A DNA stretch of 64,000 nt from Bradyrhizobium canariense (GTDB lineage Bacteria; Pseudomonadota; Alphaproteobacteria; Rhizobiales; Xanthobacteraceae): NCBI RefSeq assembly GCF_018130465.1, contig NZ_JAFCKJ010000009.1, positions 186,001-250,000 on the forward strand, in the 5' to 3' direction. Of the stretch, positions 54,690-63,464 are shown piece after piece (the first letter of the stretch is position 1; the number at the start of each line of letters is the position of its first letter). The notes under the pieces were generated by a model. That model ran no database searches, was not told where the DNA came from, and was given only the letters and a program-made list of their open reading frames with translations. The translations under genes and the position numbers were made by a program.

Positions 54690-55532
54690 TCACGTCACGG
54701 GTACTTTCGGCTTCTTCTCCGCGAGCGCTGCAGCCATCGCCGAGATCAGCGGGCGCATGAAATAAGCGTCTTCCGCCGGTGCGATGTCCGTGCGCAGGCC
54801 ATGCGCGGTGAGCTCCCCCGACACCGCAGGGCCCACCGACGCAATCAGCGTCCGCTCCAACCCCGCGCGCAGCTTCACTTCGCTGCCATGTGCCTTGGCG
54901 GCTTCGATCAGGCGGCGGACCTGGCCGAGATTGGTCAGCGCGATGGAATCGATTCGTCCTCCCGCCATGTCGTCGATGGCGGCGACGATGTTGGCATTCG
55001 CTGCCTTGGAATCGTAGATGTAAGGCAGCACGGTATCGACCTCGGCGCCTTGCGCCGAGAGCGCGCCGGTCAGCGCGCTGTGGTCCTTGTCGGGATAGAG
55101 CTGGAGGCCGAGGCGATGCCCCTTCAGATCGAGCGTGCCCAGCATCTCGATCACGCCCTCGGTGGTGGGCTTCTCCGTGGTCTGCTGCGCCTCGAGCGAG
55201 ATCTCGCGTAGCGCCTTGCCGGGCTTCGGGCCGCGGGTGAATTTTCGCGATTGGGCTAGGGCTGCGACCAGAGCCTGGTCGAGCCCGCGGGCACGCGCCA
55301 GCTTCATGATCCGCCGCAGGCCTTCGCCGGTCATCAGCACGAGATCGTCAAAGGGCCTGTCGATGGCGCGGCGAATCCAGGCCTCGACCGGGGCGGGGTC
55401 CGGGGCATCCTCAATGGTGAACATCGGGCATTGCACGACCTCGGCGCCTTGCTCGGCCAGCAGCTTCGAAAACTGCGCCTCCTCGCGCGTTTCCAGGATC
55501 AGGATGCGGTAGCCGTTCAAGCGGTCGGCCAT
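54690..55532 (-). CDS. hemD: Uroporphyrinogen-III synthase
   Basis: A 280-residue HemD-like protein, which cyclises hydroxymethylbilane in tetrapyrrole synthesis. It shows the two-domain layout with ILILETREEAQFSKLLAEQGAEV at the start, VLMTGEGLRR, LQLYPDKDHSALTGAL and SIALTNLGQVRRL, and IASVGPAVSGELTAHGLR near the end. HemD proteins are poorly conserved, so the call rests on the overall pattern. It is divergent from purU; the start at 55532 begins the conserved part. Confidence 0.75.
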   Translation of the reverse strand: MADRLNGYRILILETREEAQFSKLLAEQGAEVVQCPMFTIEDAPDPAPVEAWIRRAIDRPFDDLVLMTGEGLRRIMKLARARGLDQALVAALAQSRKFTRGPKPGKALREISLEAQQTTEKPTTEGVIEMLGTLDLKGHRLGLQLYPDKDHSALTGALSAQGAEVDTVLPYIYDSKAANANIVAAIDDMAGGRIDSIALTNLGQVRRLIEAAKAHGSEVKLRAGLERTLIASVGPAVSGELTAHGLRTDIAPAEDAYFMRPLISAMAAALAEKKPKVPVT

Positions 55533-55674
55533 GAGCCTACTCCAGTCAGTCAAAGCAATCGTCCGTTCATCCTGACTCCGCGGTTGGGATTGGCGCAAGG
55601 GTGGGGTCGGTGATAGAGCAGGGCGCAAATCGCGGGTCGTTCCGCAGCCGCTGCCCAAACCTTCATCAAGGCCC

Positions 55675-56538
55675 ATGCCCGATCATCAATATGTCCTGAC
55701 CCTGTCCTGTCCGGATCGTCCCGGCATCGTCTCGGCGGTGTCGACCTTCCTGGCCCATAACGGACAGAACATCCTCGACGCCCAGCAGTTCGACGACATC
55801 GAGACCAAGAAGTTTTTCATGCGGGTGGTGTTCACCGCCGCCGATCTCGCCGTGGAGCTGTCGGCGCTCCAGACCGGCTTTGCCGCGATCGCCGAGCGTT
55901 TCGGCATGGAATGGCAGATGCGCGATCGCGCCGCCCATCGCAAGGTGATGCTGCTGGTGTCGAAGTCCGACCACTGCCTGGTCGACATCCTCTATCGCTG
56001 GCGCACCGGCGAACTGCCGATGACTTTGGCCGCAATCGTCTCCAACCATCCGCGCGAGGTCTATGACGGGCTCGATTTCGGCGGGGTTCCGTTCCACTAT
56101 CTGCCTGTTACGAAAGAGACCAAGCGCGAGCAGGAGGCGCAGATCCTGGACCTCGTCGCCAAGACCGGGACGGATCTCGTCGTGCTCGCCCGCTACATGC
56201 AGATATTGTCAGACGATCTCTCGGCAAATCTGTCGGGACGCTGCATCAACATCCACCACTCGTTCCTGCCGGGTTTCAAGGGTGCAAAACCCTATCACCA
56301 GGCCCATGAACGTGGCGTCAAGCTGATCGGCGCCACCGCGCATTACGTCACGCGCGACCTCGACGAGGGCCCGATCATCGACCAGGACGTCGAGCGCATC
56401 AGCCATCGCGATACGCCCGAGGATCTCGTCCGTAAGGGCCGCGACATCGAGCGCCGCGTGCTGGCGCGCGCGATGCGCTACCATCTCAACGACCGCGTCA
56501 TCCTCAACGGCCGCAAGACTGTGGTGTTCGTGGATTGA
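55675..56538 (+). CDS. purU: Formyltetrahydrofolate deformylase
   Basis: A 287-residue PurU, which hydrolyses 10-formyltetrahydrofolate to tetrahydrofolate and formate. An ACT domain occupies residues 1-85 ([19 protein letters not shown]), and the formyltransferase-like domain has SNHPREVY, the catalytic [17 protein letters not shown] and [19 protein letters not shown]. All catalytic Asn, His and Asp residues are visible. Length is as expected. Confidence 0.93.
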   Translation: MPDHQYVLTLSCPDRPGIVSAVSTFLAHNGQNILDAQQFDDIETKKFFMRVVFTAADLAVELSALQTGFAAIAERFGMEWQMRDRAAHRKVMLLVSKSDHCLVDILYRWRTGELPMTLAAIVSNHPREVYDGLDFGGVPFHYLPVTKETKREQEAQILDLVAKTGTDLVVLARYMQILSDDLSANLSGRCINIHHSFLPGFKGAKPYHQAHERGVKLIGATAHYVTRDLDEGPIIDQDVERISHRDTPEDLVRKGRDIERRVLARAMRYHLNDRVILNGRKTVVFVD

Positions 56539-56578
56539 TTTGCCGTACCCTCTCGCCGCAAGCGGCGAGGGGCGCGAC

Positions 56579-56863
56579 CTAACGCACCGCGGTGCCGGAC
56601 GCCGAGCCCGCTGCGCCCTTCTGCGCCTGCTCTTCCTTTTCGCGATCGGCCGCCGGCAACAGCCGCTTGCGCTCGCGCTCCTTCATGTAGGCATCGTATT
56701 GCGGCGTTCCGGCCCGCGGCGGGGCGTCCGCCGGCAAGCCGCCGGCCCATTGCGGGACGTAGTCGCCCATGCCGGAGGAGAGCTTTTCGTTGACGGTGCC
56801 GCAGCCGGACAGCCCCGCGGAGAGTGCGAGGAGGATCAGGAGGGAACGGAAGGATCTGGGCAT
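56579..56863 (-). CDS. Small lipoprotein of unknown function
   Basis: A 94-residue protein with a lipoprotein signal: MPRSFRSLLILLALSAGLSGC, with lipobox LSGC and the lipidated Cys at residue 21. The rest is Pro- and charge-rich (PQYDAYMKERERKRLLP) and probably disordered in the periplasm. The ATG at 56863 places the signal peptide correctly; the upstream frame to 56935 would disrupt it. I do not recognise a family. Confidence 0.7.
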   Translation of the reverse strand: MPRSFRSLLILLALSAGLSGCGTVNEKLSSGMGDYVPQWAGGLPADAPPRAGTPQYDAYMKERERKRLLPAADREKEEQAQKGAAGSASGTAVR

Positions 56864-57114
56864 TGTACGGTGGCGCGCGCGGTCAGTCGTGTTGGACGCC
56901 AGGTTAGGCGGGCGCCGGAGAGTAGCCTTCAACAAGGTAATATAGACTTATTCGAGGTAGGTAATTAGCTACCGAGATGTGCCGGCCCGGGCCTTGTCGA
57001 TGTTCAAATTCTGCAAACAAAAGACGAAATCCTCCATCCACCCGACTGGCTGCCTTTCTAGACTGCCGCAAGGGCTCGCGACAAAATGGCTTGATCAGCG
57101 GAGGGGCTTTTTCG

Positions 57115-57141
57115 TTGACAGGTCCATTTCATTTGTACAAT
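57115..57141 (+). promoter_or_regulatory. Putative sigma-70-type promoter of the second Liv operon
   Basis: A perfect -35 TTGACA at 57115-57120 is followed after 15 bp by TACAAT at 57136-57141. The spacing is shorter than the ideal 17. The -10 box lies inside the palindrome at 57130-57151, so a bound repressor would block the promoter. Confidence 0.5.
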
Positions 57142-57151
57142 CGTACAAATG
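57130..57151. promoter_or_regulatory. Perfect palindromic operator, GntR (FadR-branch)-like
   Basis: CATTTGTAC at 57130-57138 and GTACAAATG at 57143-57151 form a perfect 9-bp inverted repeat around a 4-bp spacer. Its core TTGTAC...GTACAA has the form bound by many GntR/FCD-type regulators. No GntR gene is in the window, so the regulator is encoded elsewhere. Confidence 0.7.
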
Positions 57152-57390
57152 ATGGCGACCGCAGTTGCGATGCCCGGGTTACTCCGATGTAACCCCGACA
57201 TCGCTTCCTGCTGTCGGCAATCGGAACGCTCGGCTTGCGCCGAAGAGTCGCCAAACGTCCGATTGACAATAAGGGCGCGAAAGACGCCATGTGGCGCGCG
57301 ACATCACGCGTGCGTGAGCTAAGCTTAAGGCAAGGACCGGGCACTCGGTCCGGCGCACAAGAGATCAGGAATGAAGGGGAGGGACATCTG

Positions 57391-58581
57391 ATGTTCGAAC
57401 GGAAACAACTGTCTCGTAAGACTGTTTGGGCCGCCGCAGCGGCCGCCATCGCGGGCCTTGCGGCCGTCGCTCCGGCCAAGGCCGAGGACAGCGTCAAGGT
57501 CGGTCTGATCCTGCCGATGACCGGCGGCCAGGCCTCGACCGGCAAGCAGGTCGAGAACGCGATCAAGCTCTACATGCAGCAGAAGGGCGACACCGTCGCC
57601 GGCAAGAAGATCGAGATCATTCTCAAGGATGATGCTGCAATTCCGGACAAGACCAAGACCGCCGCGCAGGAGCTGATCGTCAACGACAAGGTCCATTTCA
57701 TCGCCGGTTTCGGCGTGACGCCGGCCGCCCTCGCGGCCGCGCCACTCGCGACGCAGGCCAAGATCCCGGAAGTCGTGATGGCGGCCGGAACCTCCATCAT
57801 CACCGAGCGCTCGCCCTATATCGTGCGCACCAGCTTCACGCTGGCACAGTCCTCCACCATCATCGCCGACTGGGCGGTGAAGAACGGCATCAAGAAGGTG
57901 GCAACGCTGACCTCGGACTATGCGCCGGGCAATGATGCGCTCAACTTCTTCAAGCAGAACTTCACCGCCGGTGGCGGCGAGGTGGTCGAAGAGGTGAAGA
58001 CGCCGCTTGCCAATCCCGATTTCGCACCGTTCCTCCAGCGTATGAAGGATGCCAAGCCTGACGCGATCTTCGTGTTCGTGCCGGCCGGCCAGGGCGGCAA
58101 CTTCATGAAGCAGTATGCCGAACGCGGGCTCGACAAGGCCGGCATCAAGGTGATCGGACCGGGCGACGTTACCGACGACGACCTTCTCAACAACATGGGC
58201 GACGCCGTGCTGGGTACGGTCACCGCGCACCTTTATTCCGCGGCGCATCCCTCGCAGATGAACAAGGATTTCGTCGCGGCCTACAAGAAGGCGTACGGAA
58301 ACCGTCCGGGCTTCATGGCGGTGAGCGGTTATGACGGCATTCACCTGATCTACGAGGCGCTGAAGAAGACCAATGGCGACACCGATGGCACCAAGCTGGT
58401 CGAGGCCATGAAGGGCCAGAAGTGGGAGAGCCCGCGCGGCCCGATCTTGATCGACCCCGAGACCCGCGACATCGTGCAGAACATCTACATCCGGAAGGTC
58501 GAGAAGGTCGACGGCGAGCTCTACAACGTCGAGTTCGCGACCTTCGAGGCCGTCAAGGATCTCGGCAAGACCAAGAAGTGA
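57391..58581 (+). CDS. livK: Liv-type ABC transporter substrate-binding protein (second system)
   Basis: A 396-residue periplasmic binding protein. The signal peptide runs MFERKQLSRKTVWAAAAAA... with a likely cut after APAKA near residue 31, then EDSVKVGLILPMTGG. The ATG at 57391 follows GGGGAGGG at good spacing; an upstream frame to 57235 is leader sequence. It heads an operon with both permeases and both ATPases. Its pattern (DDAAIPDKTKTAAQEL, VSGYDGIHLI) is typical of rhizobial Liv-type proteins; the ligand is unknown. Confidence 0.88.
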   Translation: MFERKQLSRKTVWAAAAAAIAGLAAVAPAKAEDSVKVGLILPMTGGQASTGKQVENAIKLYMQQKGDTVAGKKIEIILKDDAAIPDKTKTAAQELIVNDKVHFIAGFGVTPAALAAAPLATQAKIPEVVMAAGTSIITERSPYIVRTSFTLAQSSTIIADWAVKNGIKKVATLTSDYAPGNDALNFFKQNFTAGGGEVVEEVKTPLANPDFAPFLQRMKDAKPDAIFVFVPAGQGGNFMKQYAERGLDKAGIKVIGPGDVTDDDLLNNMGDAVLGTVTAHLYSAAHPSQMNKDFVAAYKKAYGNRPGFMAVSGYDGIHLIYEALKKTNGDTDGTKLVEAMKGQKWESPRGPILIDPETRDIVQNIYIRKVEKVDGELYNVEFATFEAVKDLGKTKK

Positions 58582-58598
58582 CGCGCGAAAGCGCGTCA
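58579..58598 (+). other. Stem-loop with GAAA tetraloop at the binding-protein stop codon
   Basis: TGACGCGC at 58579-58586 and GCGCGTCA at 58591-58598 form a perfect 8-bp stem closed by a GAAA tetraloop. The stem includes the stop codon itself. In binding-protein operons such hairpins protect the first gene's message and raise its level over the permease genes. Confidence 0.55.
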
Positions 58599-58627
58599 TT
58601 CTCGAGCGCGTATTAGCGCGAACCAGC

Positions 58628-58736
58628 GTCATGCCCGGGCAGAAGCGCGTCTTCCCGCTAGATGTCCCGGGCATCCACGCAAAGGCCAGAACAACGTGGA
58701 TGGCCGGGACAAGCCCGGCCATGACGGATAACGCAA
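58628..58736. repeat. REP-like palindromic element between livK and livH genes
   Basis: An imperfect inverted repeat with outer arms GTCATGCCCGGGC and GCCCGGCCATGAC and an inner pair around CATCCACG and CGTGGATG. It is of the same style as the elements at 40038-40198 and 63292-63417. It lies between the first two genes of the operon. Confidence 0.55.
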
Positions 58737-58745
58737 GCTGAGACG

Positions 58746-59615
58746 ATGACCTCAATCCTCACCAACCTGTTCGATGGCGTTGCCTACGGCATGCTGCTGT
58801 TCGTGCTTGCTTGCGGGCTCGCGGTCACGCTCGGCTTGATGAACTTCGTCAACCTTGCCCATGGTGCGTTCGCTATGGCCGGCGGCTATGTCTGCATGGT
58901 GCTGGTCAACCGGATGGGCTGGCCATTCTTCGCCGCACTGCCGCTTGCCTTCGTCTCTTCTGCTGCGATCGGCATCGTGCTCGAGCGCACGCTGTACCGA
59001 CACCTCTATGCGCGCAGCCATCTTGACCAGGTGCTGTTCACCATCGGCCTGACGTTCATGTCGGTCGCGGCAGTCGACTACATCCAGGGCTCGTCGCGGG
59101 TCTTCATCAATCTGCCGGCCGCGCTCCAGGGCCAGTTCGACGTGTTCGGCGTCGGCATCGGCCGCTACCGGCTGATGATCATCGTGATCTGCGGGCTGCT
59201 CACCATCGGTCTCCAGATGGTGCTGGCCAAGACGCGGTTCGGCAGCCGCCTGCGCGCCGCGGTCGACGATCCCCGCGCCGCGAGCGGCCTCGGCATCAAC
59301 GTGCCGCAGGTGTTCGCCTTCACCTTCGCCTTTGGCTGCGGGCTCGCGGGCCTCGGCGGCGCGCTGAGCGCCGAGATCCTCGGCCTCGACCCGTACTTTC
59401 CGCTGAAGTTCATGATCTACTTCCTGATCGTGGTGACTGTCGGCGGCTCGTCCTCGATCACTGGCCCGTTCCTGGCCTCGCTGCTGCTCGGCATCGGCGA
59501 CGTCGCCGGAAAATATTACGTTCCGAAGATGGGACCTTTCGTGATCTACACCATGATGATCGTGATCCTGATCTGGCGCCCGAACGGCCTGTTCGGCCGC
59601 ACGGCCGCGCGTTGA
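58746..59615 (+). CDS. livH: Liv-type ABC transporter permease (LivH-like, second system)
   Basis: A 289-residue permease with about eight hydrophobic segments: FDGVAYGMLLFVLACGLAV at the start, then MNFVNLAHGAFAM, the LivH signature, and IWRPNGLFGR at the C-terminus. It follows the binding-protein gene after a palindromic spacer of 164 bp and is just ahead of the LivM-like gene. Confidence 0.9.
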   Translation: MTSILTNLFDGVAYGMLLFVLACGLAVTLGLMNFVNLAHGAFAMAGGYVCMVLVNRMGWPFFAALPLAFVSSAAIGIVLERTLYRHLYARSHLDQVLFTIGLTFMSVAAVDYIQGSSRVFINLPAALQGQFDVFGVGIGRYRLMIIVICGLLTIGLQMVLAKTRFGSRLRAAVDDPRAASGLGINVPQVFAFTFAFGCGLAGLGGALSAEILGLDPYFPLKFMIYFLIVVTVGGSSSITGPFLASLLLGIGDVAGKYYVPKMGPFVIYTMMIVILIWRPNGLFGRTAAR

Positions 59616-59623
59616 GTTCGCCG

Positions 59624-60652
59624 ATGAGCGCCTCCTCCGACGTCGGTTATCACGCCCAGCGCCAGGCACGCTGGCACTATGGCGAGGCTGCTTTCTGGCT
59701 GATCGTGCTGGCCTGCGGCTTCGTATTTCCTACGCGCTACCTGATCATGACGGACATCCTGCGGCTCGCGCTGTTTGCGATGTCGCTTGATCTGATCCTC
59801 GGGTACGCCGGCATTGTCTCGCTCGGCCATGCCGCCTTCTTCGGCGTCGGCGCCTACGCGGCGGGACTTCTGGCGCTGCACGGGATCATCAACGAGCCCG
59901 TGCTTGCGCTTGTCGTCGCCGGCCTTGTCGCGATGGTGCTCGGCTTCGCCACCAGCTTCCTGGTGATCCGCGGTGTCGACCTGACGCGGCTGATGGTGAC
60001 GCTCGGCATCGCGCTGCTGCTCGAGGCGCTGGCCGAACGCTTCTCCAACATCACCGGCGGCACCGACGGCCTGCAGGGTATCGAGATGCAGCCGATCTTC
60101 GGTGAGATCCCGTTCGACATGTTCGGCAAGACCGGCTTCTTCTATTCGCTCGCCGTTCTGTTCCTATTGTTCCTGTTCGCCCGCCGCGTCGTGCATTCCC
60201 CGTTCGGCCTGTCATTGCGGGCGATCAAGAACAATCCGCTGCGCGCGGCCGCCATCGGAATCCCGGTCAACCGTCGCCTGATTGCGATCTACACGCTCGC
60301 GGCGTTCTATGCCGGCATCGCAGGCGCGCTGTTCACCCAGACCACCGCGATCGCCTCGCTCGACGTGTTCGCCTTCGAGCGCTCGGCGGACCTGATGCTG
60401 GTGCTCGTGATCGGCGGCACCGGCTATCTCTATGGCGGGCTGGTCGGCGCGGTGCTGTTTCGCATGCTCCAGGAATTGTTCTCCACCATCACCCCGCAAT
60501 ACTGGCAGTTCTGGATCGGCCTCGTGTTGGTCGTGATCGTCCTGGTCGGCCGCCAGCGCCTGCATCGCTGGGTGCTTTATGTGCCCAATCTGGTCATCAG
60601 GCAGATAGCCGGGCGCAAGGCCGTCGTCGCCGTGCCGGAGAGCGACGCATGA
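59624..60652 (+). CDS. livM: Liv-type ABC transporter permease (LivM-like, second system)
   Basis: A 342-residue permease with about ten hydrophobic segments and the stretch LILGYAGIVSLGHAAFFGVGAYA that marks LivM, later LVLVIGGTGYLYG. The ATG at 59624 is chosen over a TTG at 59612 that overlaps the livH stop. Its end overlaps the ATPase gene as ATGA. Confidence 0.88.
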   Translation: MSASSDVGYHAQRQARWHYGEAAFWLIVLACGFVFPTRYLIMTDILRLALFAMSLDLILGYAGIVSLGHAAFFGVGAYAAGLLALHGIINEPVLALVVAGLVAMVLGFATSFLVIRGVDLTRLMVTLGIALLLEALAERFSNITGGTDGLQGIEMQPIFGEIPFDMFGKTGFFYSLAVLFLLFLFARRVVHSPFGLSLRAIKNNPLRAAAIGIPVNRRLIAIYTLAAFYAGIAGALFTQTTAIASLDVFAFERSADLMLVLVIGGTGYLYGGLVGAVLFRMLQELFSTITPQYWQFWIGLVLVVIVLVGRQRLHRWVLYVPNLVIRQIAGRKAVVAVPESDA

Positions 60653-61404
60653 CCATCGCGCTCGAAACCCAAAACCTCGAAAAGCAGTTCGGCGGTCTGC
60701 GCGTCACCCGCGATCTGTCCTTGAAGATCGAGCAGGGCGCCCGCCACGCGCTGATCGGCCCGAACGGCGCCGGCAAGACCACGGTCATCAACCAACTCAC
60801 CGGCGTGCTGAAGCCGAACTCGGGCCGCATCCTGCTGGAAGGCCAGGACATCACGGATCTGCCCGTGCACAAGCGCGTGTTGCGCGGCCTGTCGCGCACC
60901 TTCCAGATCAACCAGCTCTATCCCGACCTGACCCCGCTCGAGACCATCGGTCTCGCTGTCTCCGAGCGCCTTGGCCATGGCGGCGACTGGTGGCGGCGGA
61001 TGGGCACGCGCAGCGACGTCAACGGCGAGATCGCCGACCTCCTGACGCGCTTCCACCTGCTCGATGTCATGAACGAGCAGACCGTGACGCTGCCTTACGG
61101 CAAGCAGCGCCTGCTCGAGATCGCGGTCGCGATCGCGGGCAAGCCGCGCGTGCTGCTGCTGGATGAGCCCGCCGCCGGCGTGCCCGAGAGCGAGCGCCAC
61201 GACATCCTCGCCGTCGTAGGCAGCCTGCCGCGCGACGTCACCGTGCTGCTGATCGAGCACGACATGGACCTCGTGTTCTCCTTCGCCGATCGCATCTCTG
61301 TCCTGGTTTCCGGCGCGCTGCTGACCGAAGGCCCGCCCGAGCAGGTAGCGCGCGACCCGCAGGTCAAGGCGGTCTATCTCGGCGAGGAGGCGGTCAATGT
61401 CTGA
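60649..61404 (+). CDS. livG: Liv-type ABC transporter ATPase (LivG-like, second system)
   Basis: A 251-residue ATPase with Walker A GPNGAGKTT, a signature-like segment LPYGKQRLLEIAVAI and Walker B VLLLDEPAAG. The signature lacks the standard LSGGQ, as is common in LivG proteins. It overlaps neighbours at both ends, by 4 bp upstream and 8 bp downstream. Confidence 0.9.
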   Translation: MTIALETQNLEKQFGGLRVTRDLSLKIEQGARHALIGPNGAGKTTVINQLTGVLKPNSGRILLEGQDITDLPVHKRVLRGLSRTFQINQLYPDLTPLETIGLAVSERLGHGGDWWRRMGTRSDVNGEIADLLTRFHLLDVMNEQTVTLPYGKQRLLEIAVAIAGKPRVLLLDEPAAGVPESERHDILAVVGSLPRDVTVLLIEHDMDLVFSFADRISVLVSGALLTEGPPEQVARDPQVKAVYLGEEAVNV

Positions 61405-62113
61405 CCTGCTTGCGATCGACTCGCTTCGCGCCGGCTACGGCGAGGCAGTGGTGCTGCCGAACATGTCCCTGCGTCTCGCCGAAGGCCAGGTGCTGGCGCT
61501 GTTGGGGCGCAACGGCACCGGCAAGACCACGCTGATCAACTCGATCGTCGGCGTCACCCGTCGCTTCTCCGGGACTGTCGGGCTGGCCGGCACCGACGTC
61601 ACGACCTTGCGACCGGACCAGCGGGCGCGCGCCGGAATCGGCTGGGTGCCGCAGGAGCGCAACATCTTCCGCTCGCTCACGGTGGAGGAGAACATGTCCG
61701 CAGTGGCCCAGCCCGGTCCCTGGACCGTCGAGAGGGTCTACGAGATGTTCCCGCGGCTGAAGGAGCGGCGGAGCAACTTTGGCAACCAGCTCTCCGGCGG
61801 TGAGCAGCAGATGCTGGCGATCGGCCGCGCGCTGACCCTCAATCCGAAAGTGCTTCTCCTGGACGAGCCGACTGAGGGCCTTGCCCCCATCATCGTCGAG
61901 GAGCTCTTGAAGGCGATCGGGACCATCACCCGGGCGGGCGGCATCTGCTCGATTATCGTCGAGCAGAATGCCCAAAAGATTCTGGGGTTGGCCGACCGCG
62001 TTGTGATATTGGAGCGCGGAACGATCGTCCACGACGCCCCGAGCGCCGCGCTGAAGGCCGACCCCTCGGTCCTCGAGCGCCATCTCGGCGTCGCAGGGGC
62101 GGCGGCCCACTAA
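61397..62113 (+). CDS. livF: Liv-type ABC transporter ATPase (LivF-like, second system)
   Basis: A 238-residue ATPase with Walker A GRNGTGKTT, signature LSGGEQQMLAIGRAL and Walker B VLLLDEPTEG, followed by the switch His replaced by Gln in VEQNAQ as in other LivF proteins. It completes a five-gene transporter set and lies 18 bp before the MetE-like gene. Confidence 0.9.
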   Translation: MSDLLAIDSLRAGYGEAVVLPNMSLRLAEGQVLALLGRNGTGKTTLINSIVGVTRRFSGTVGLAGTDVTTLRPDQRARAGIGWVPQERNIFRSLTVEENMSAVAQPGPWTVERVYEMFPRLKERRSNFGNQLSGGEQQMLAIGRALTLNPKVLLLDEPTEGLAPIIVEELLKAIGTITRAGGICSIIVEQNAQKILGLADRVVILERGTIVHDAPSAALKADPSVLERHLGVAGAAAH

Positions 62114-62131
62114 AATAACTGGGAGTAAGAA

Positions 62132-63250
62132 ATGCAGCGAACCAAAGCCCCTTTCCGCGCCGACGAGGTCGGCAGCCTTCTGCGTCCCGCCAAGATCAAG
62201 GAAGCCCGCGCCAGGCTCGAGAAGGGCGAGATCTCGGCTGACGATCTGCGCAAGATCGAGGACATGGAGATCGAGAAGGTCGTGCACAAGCAGGCTTCGC
62301 TCGGCCTGAAGCTCGCCACCGACGGCGAATTCCGCCGCTCCTGGTGGCATTTCGACTTCCTGGCCAAGCTCACCGGCTGCGAGCTGTTTCATCCTGACGC
62401 GGGCATCCAGTTCGCGGGCGTTGAGACCCGGCACGATGCGGTGCGCGTGATCGGCAAGCTCGACTTTCCCGATGACCACCCGATGCTGGATCACTTCCGC
62501 TTCCTGAAGAAGGTCGCCGACCAGGCCCACGTCACCGCCAAGATGACGATCCCGTCGCCCGCGGTGCTGCACTTCCGCGGCGGCCGCAAGGCGATCTCCA
62601 AGGACGTCTATCCCGATCTCGAGGCCTTCTACGAGGACCTCGGCAAGACCTACCGCAAGGCCGTGAAGGCGTTCTACGACGCCGGCTGCCGCTACCTCCA
62701 GTTCGACGACACCGTGTGGGCCTATCTCTGCTCCCAGGACGAATTGCAGAAGGCGCGCGAGCGCGGCGACAATCCCGAGGGTCTCCAGCAGATCTATGCG
62801 CGCGTCATCAACTACGCGCTGGCCGAGAAGCCCGCCGACATGGTGGTGACGACGCATGTCTGCCGCGGCAATTTCCGTTCGACCTGGATTTCCTCAGGCG
62901 GCTACGAGCCCGTGGCCGAGACCATGCTCGCCGGCACCAATTACGACGGCTACTTCCTGGAATACGATAGCGACCGTGCTGGTGGCTTCGAGCCGCTGCG
63001 CTTCCTGCCCAAGGGCAACAAGGTCGTCGTGGTCGGCGTCATCACCTCGAAGTTCGGTGAGCTCGAGAACAAGGACGCGATCAAGCGCCGTCTCGAAGAA
63101 GCCGCCAAGTTCGCTCCGCTTGAACAGCTTGCACTCTCCCCGCAGTGCGGTTTTGCGTCGACGGAGGAGGGCAACGTCCTCTCCGAAGAGGAGCAGTGGG
63201 CCAAGCTCAGCCTCGCAGTCGAGATCGCGAAGGAAGTGTGGGGCAACTGA
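62132..63250 (+). CDS. Cobalamin-independent methionine synthase-like protein (YxjG type)
   Basis: A 372-residue MetE C-terminal-domain-like TIM barrel. Zinc ligands are likely His and Cys in THVCRGN near residue 245 and Cys in SPQCGFAS near residue 334. It lacks the N-terminal MetE half, as do YxjG and archaeal core enzymes. Such proteins move methyl or thiol-linked groups, for example from S-methylated or betaine-like compounds. Being 18 bp after livF, it probably processes what the transporter brings in. A GGGAG site precedes the ATG. Confidence 0.85.
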   Translation: MQRTKAPFRADEVGSLLRPAKIKEARARLEKGEISADDLRKIEDMEIEKVVHKQASLGLKLATDGEFRRSWWHFDFLAKLTGCELFHPDAGIQFAGVETRHDAVRVIGKLDFPDDHPMLDHFRFLKKVADQAHVTAKMTIPSPAVLHFRGGRKAISKDVYPDLEAFYEDLGKTYRKAVKAFYDAGCRYLQFDDTVWAYLCSQDELQKARERGDNPEGLQQIYARVINYALAEKPADMVVTTHVCRGNFRSTWISSGGYEPVAETMLAGTNYDGYFLEYDSDRAGGFEPLRFLPKGNKVVVVGVITSKFGELENKDAIKRRLEEAAKFAPLEQLALSPQCGFASTEEGNVLSEEEQWAKLSLAVEIAKEVWGN

Positions 63251-63291
63251 GCTCTACGCGTGAGTGACGGGTAACTGGCGCAACACCCTCG

Positions 63292-63417
63292 GTGTCGTCC
63301 CGGCGAAGGCCGGGACCCATATCCCGAGGGAGATGTTGTGACGCGAAGGCGGCAACCCCGAGTCTTCGCCAAACCATTTCCTGTGGTTATGGGTCCCGGC
63401 CTTCGCCGGGACGACAC
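63292..63417. repeat. 30-bp perfect inverted repeat between convergent genes
   Basis: Arms at 63292-63321 and 63388-63417 are exact reverse complements (starting GTGTCGTCCCGGCG and TATGGGTCCCGGCC). Each arm also has its own GGCGAAGGCC-type mini-palindrome. It lies between the MetE-like gene and the caspase-like gene, which face each other, so it may end both transcripts. It belongs to the Rhizobiales RPE style. Confidence 0.75.
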
Positions 63418-63464
63418 TGAGTATTAGGCACGACGCTTCGCCTCACCGCAGCAAACACGGCCCT

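Larger units (their letters stand above)
56864..57390. other. Long upstream region of the second Liv operon
   Basis: About 527 bp without a convincing gene. It contains the promoter and palindromic operator (annotated separately) at 57115-57151, leaving an untranslated leader of over 200 bases before the binding-protein ATG at 57391. The leader might contain further control elements; I saw no known riboswitch. Confidence 0.5.

Noticed and set aside
56977-57192. Small plus-strand frame upstream of the second Liv operon
   Set aside because: It runs through the promoter and operator, has no good ribosome site and no recognisable product.
57325-58755. Long minus-strand frame opposite the second binding-protein gene
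   Set aside because: The plus-strand gene has a signal peptide, a good Shine-Dalgarno and operon context. The antisense frame has none.
61394-62857. Long minus-strand frame opposite livF and the MetE-like gene
   Set aside because: It spans two real genes in antisense and shows no domain.
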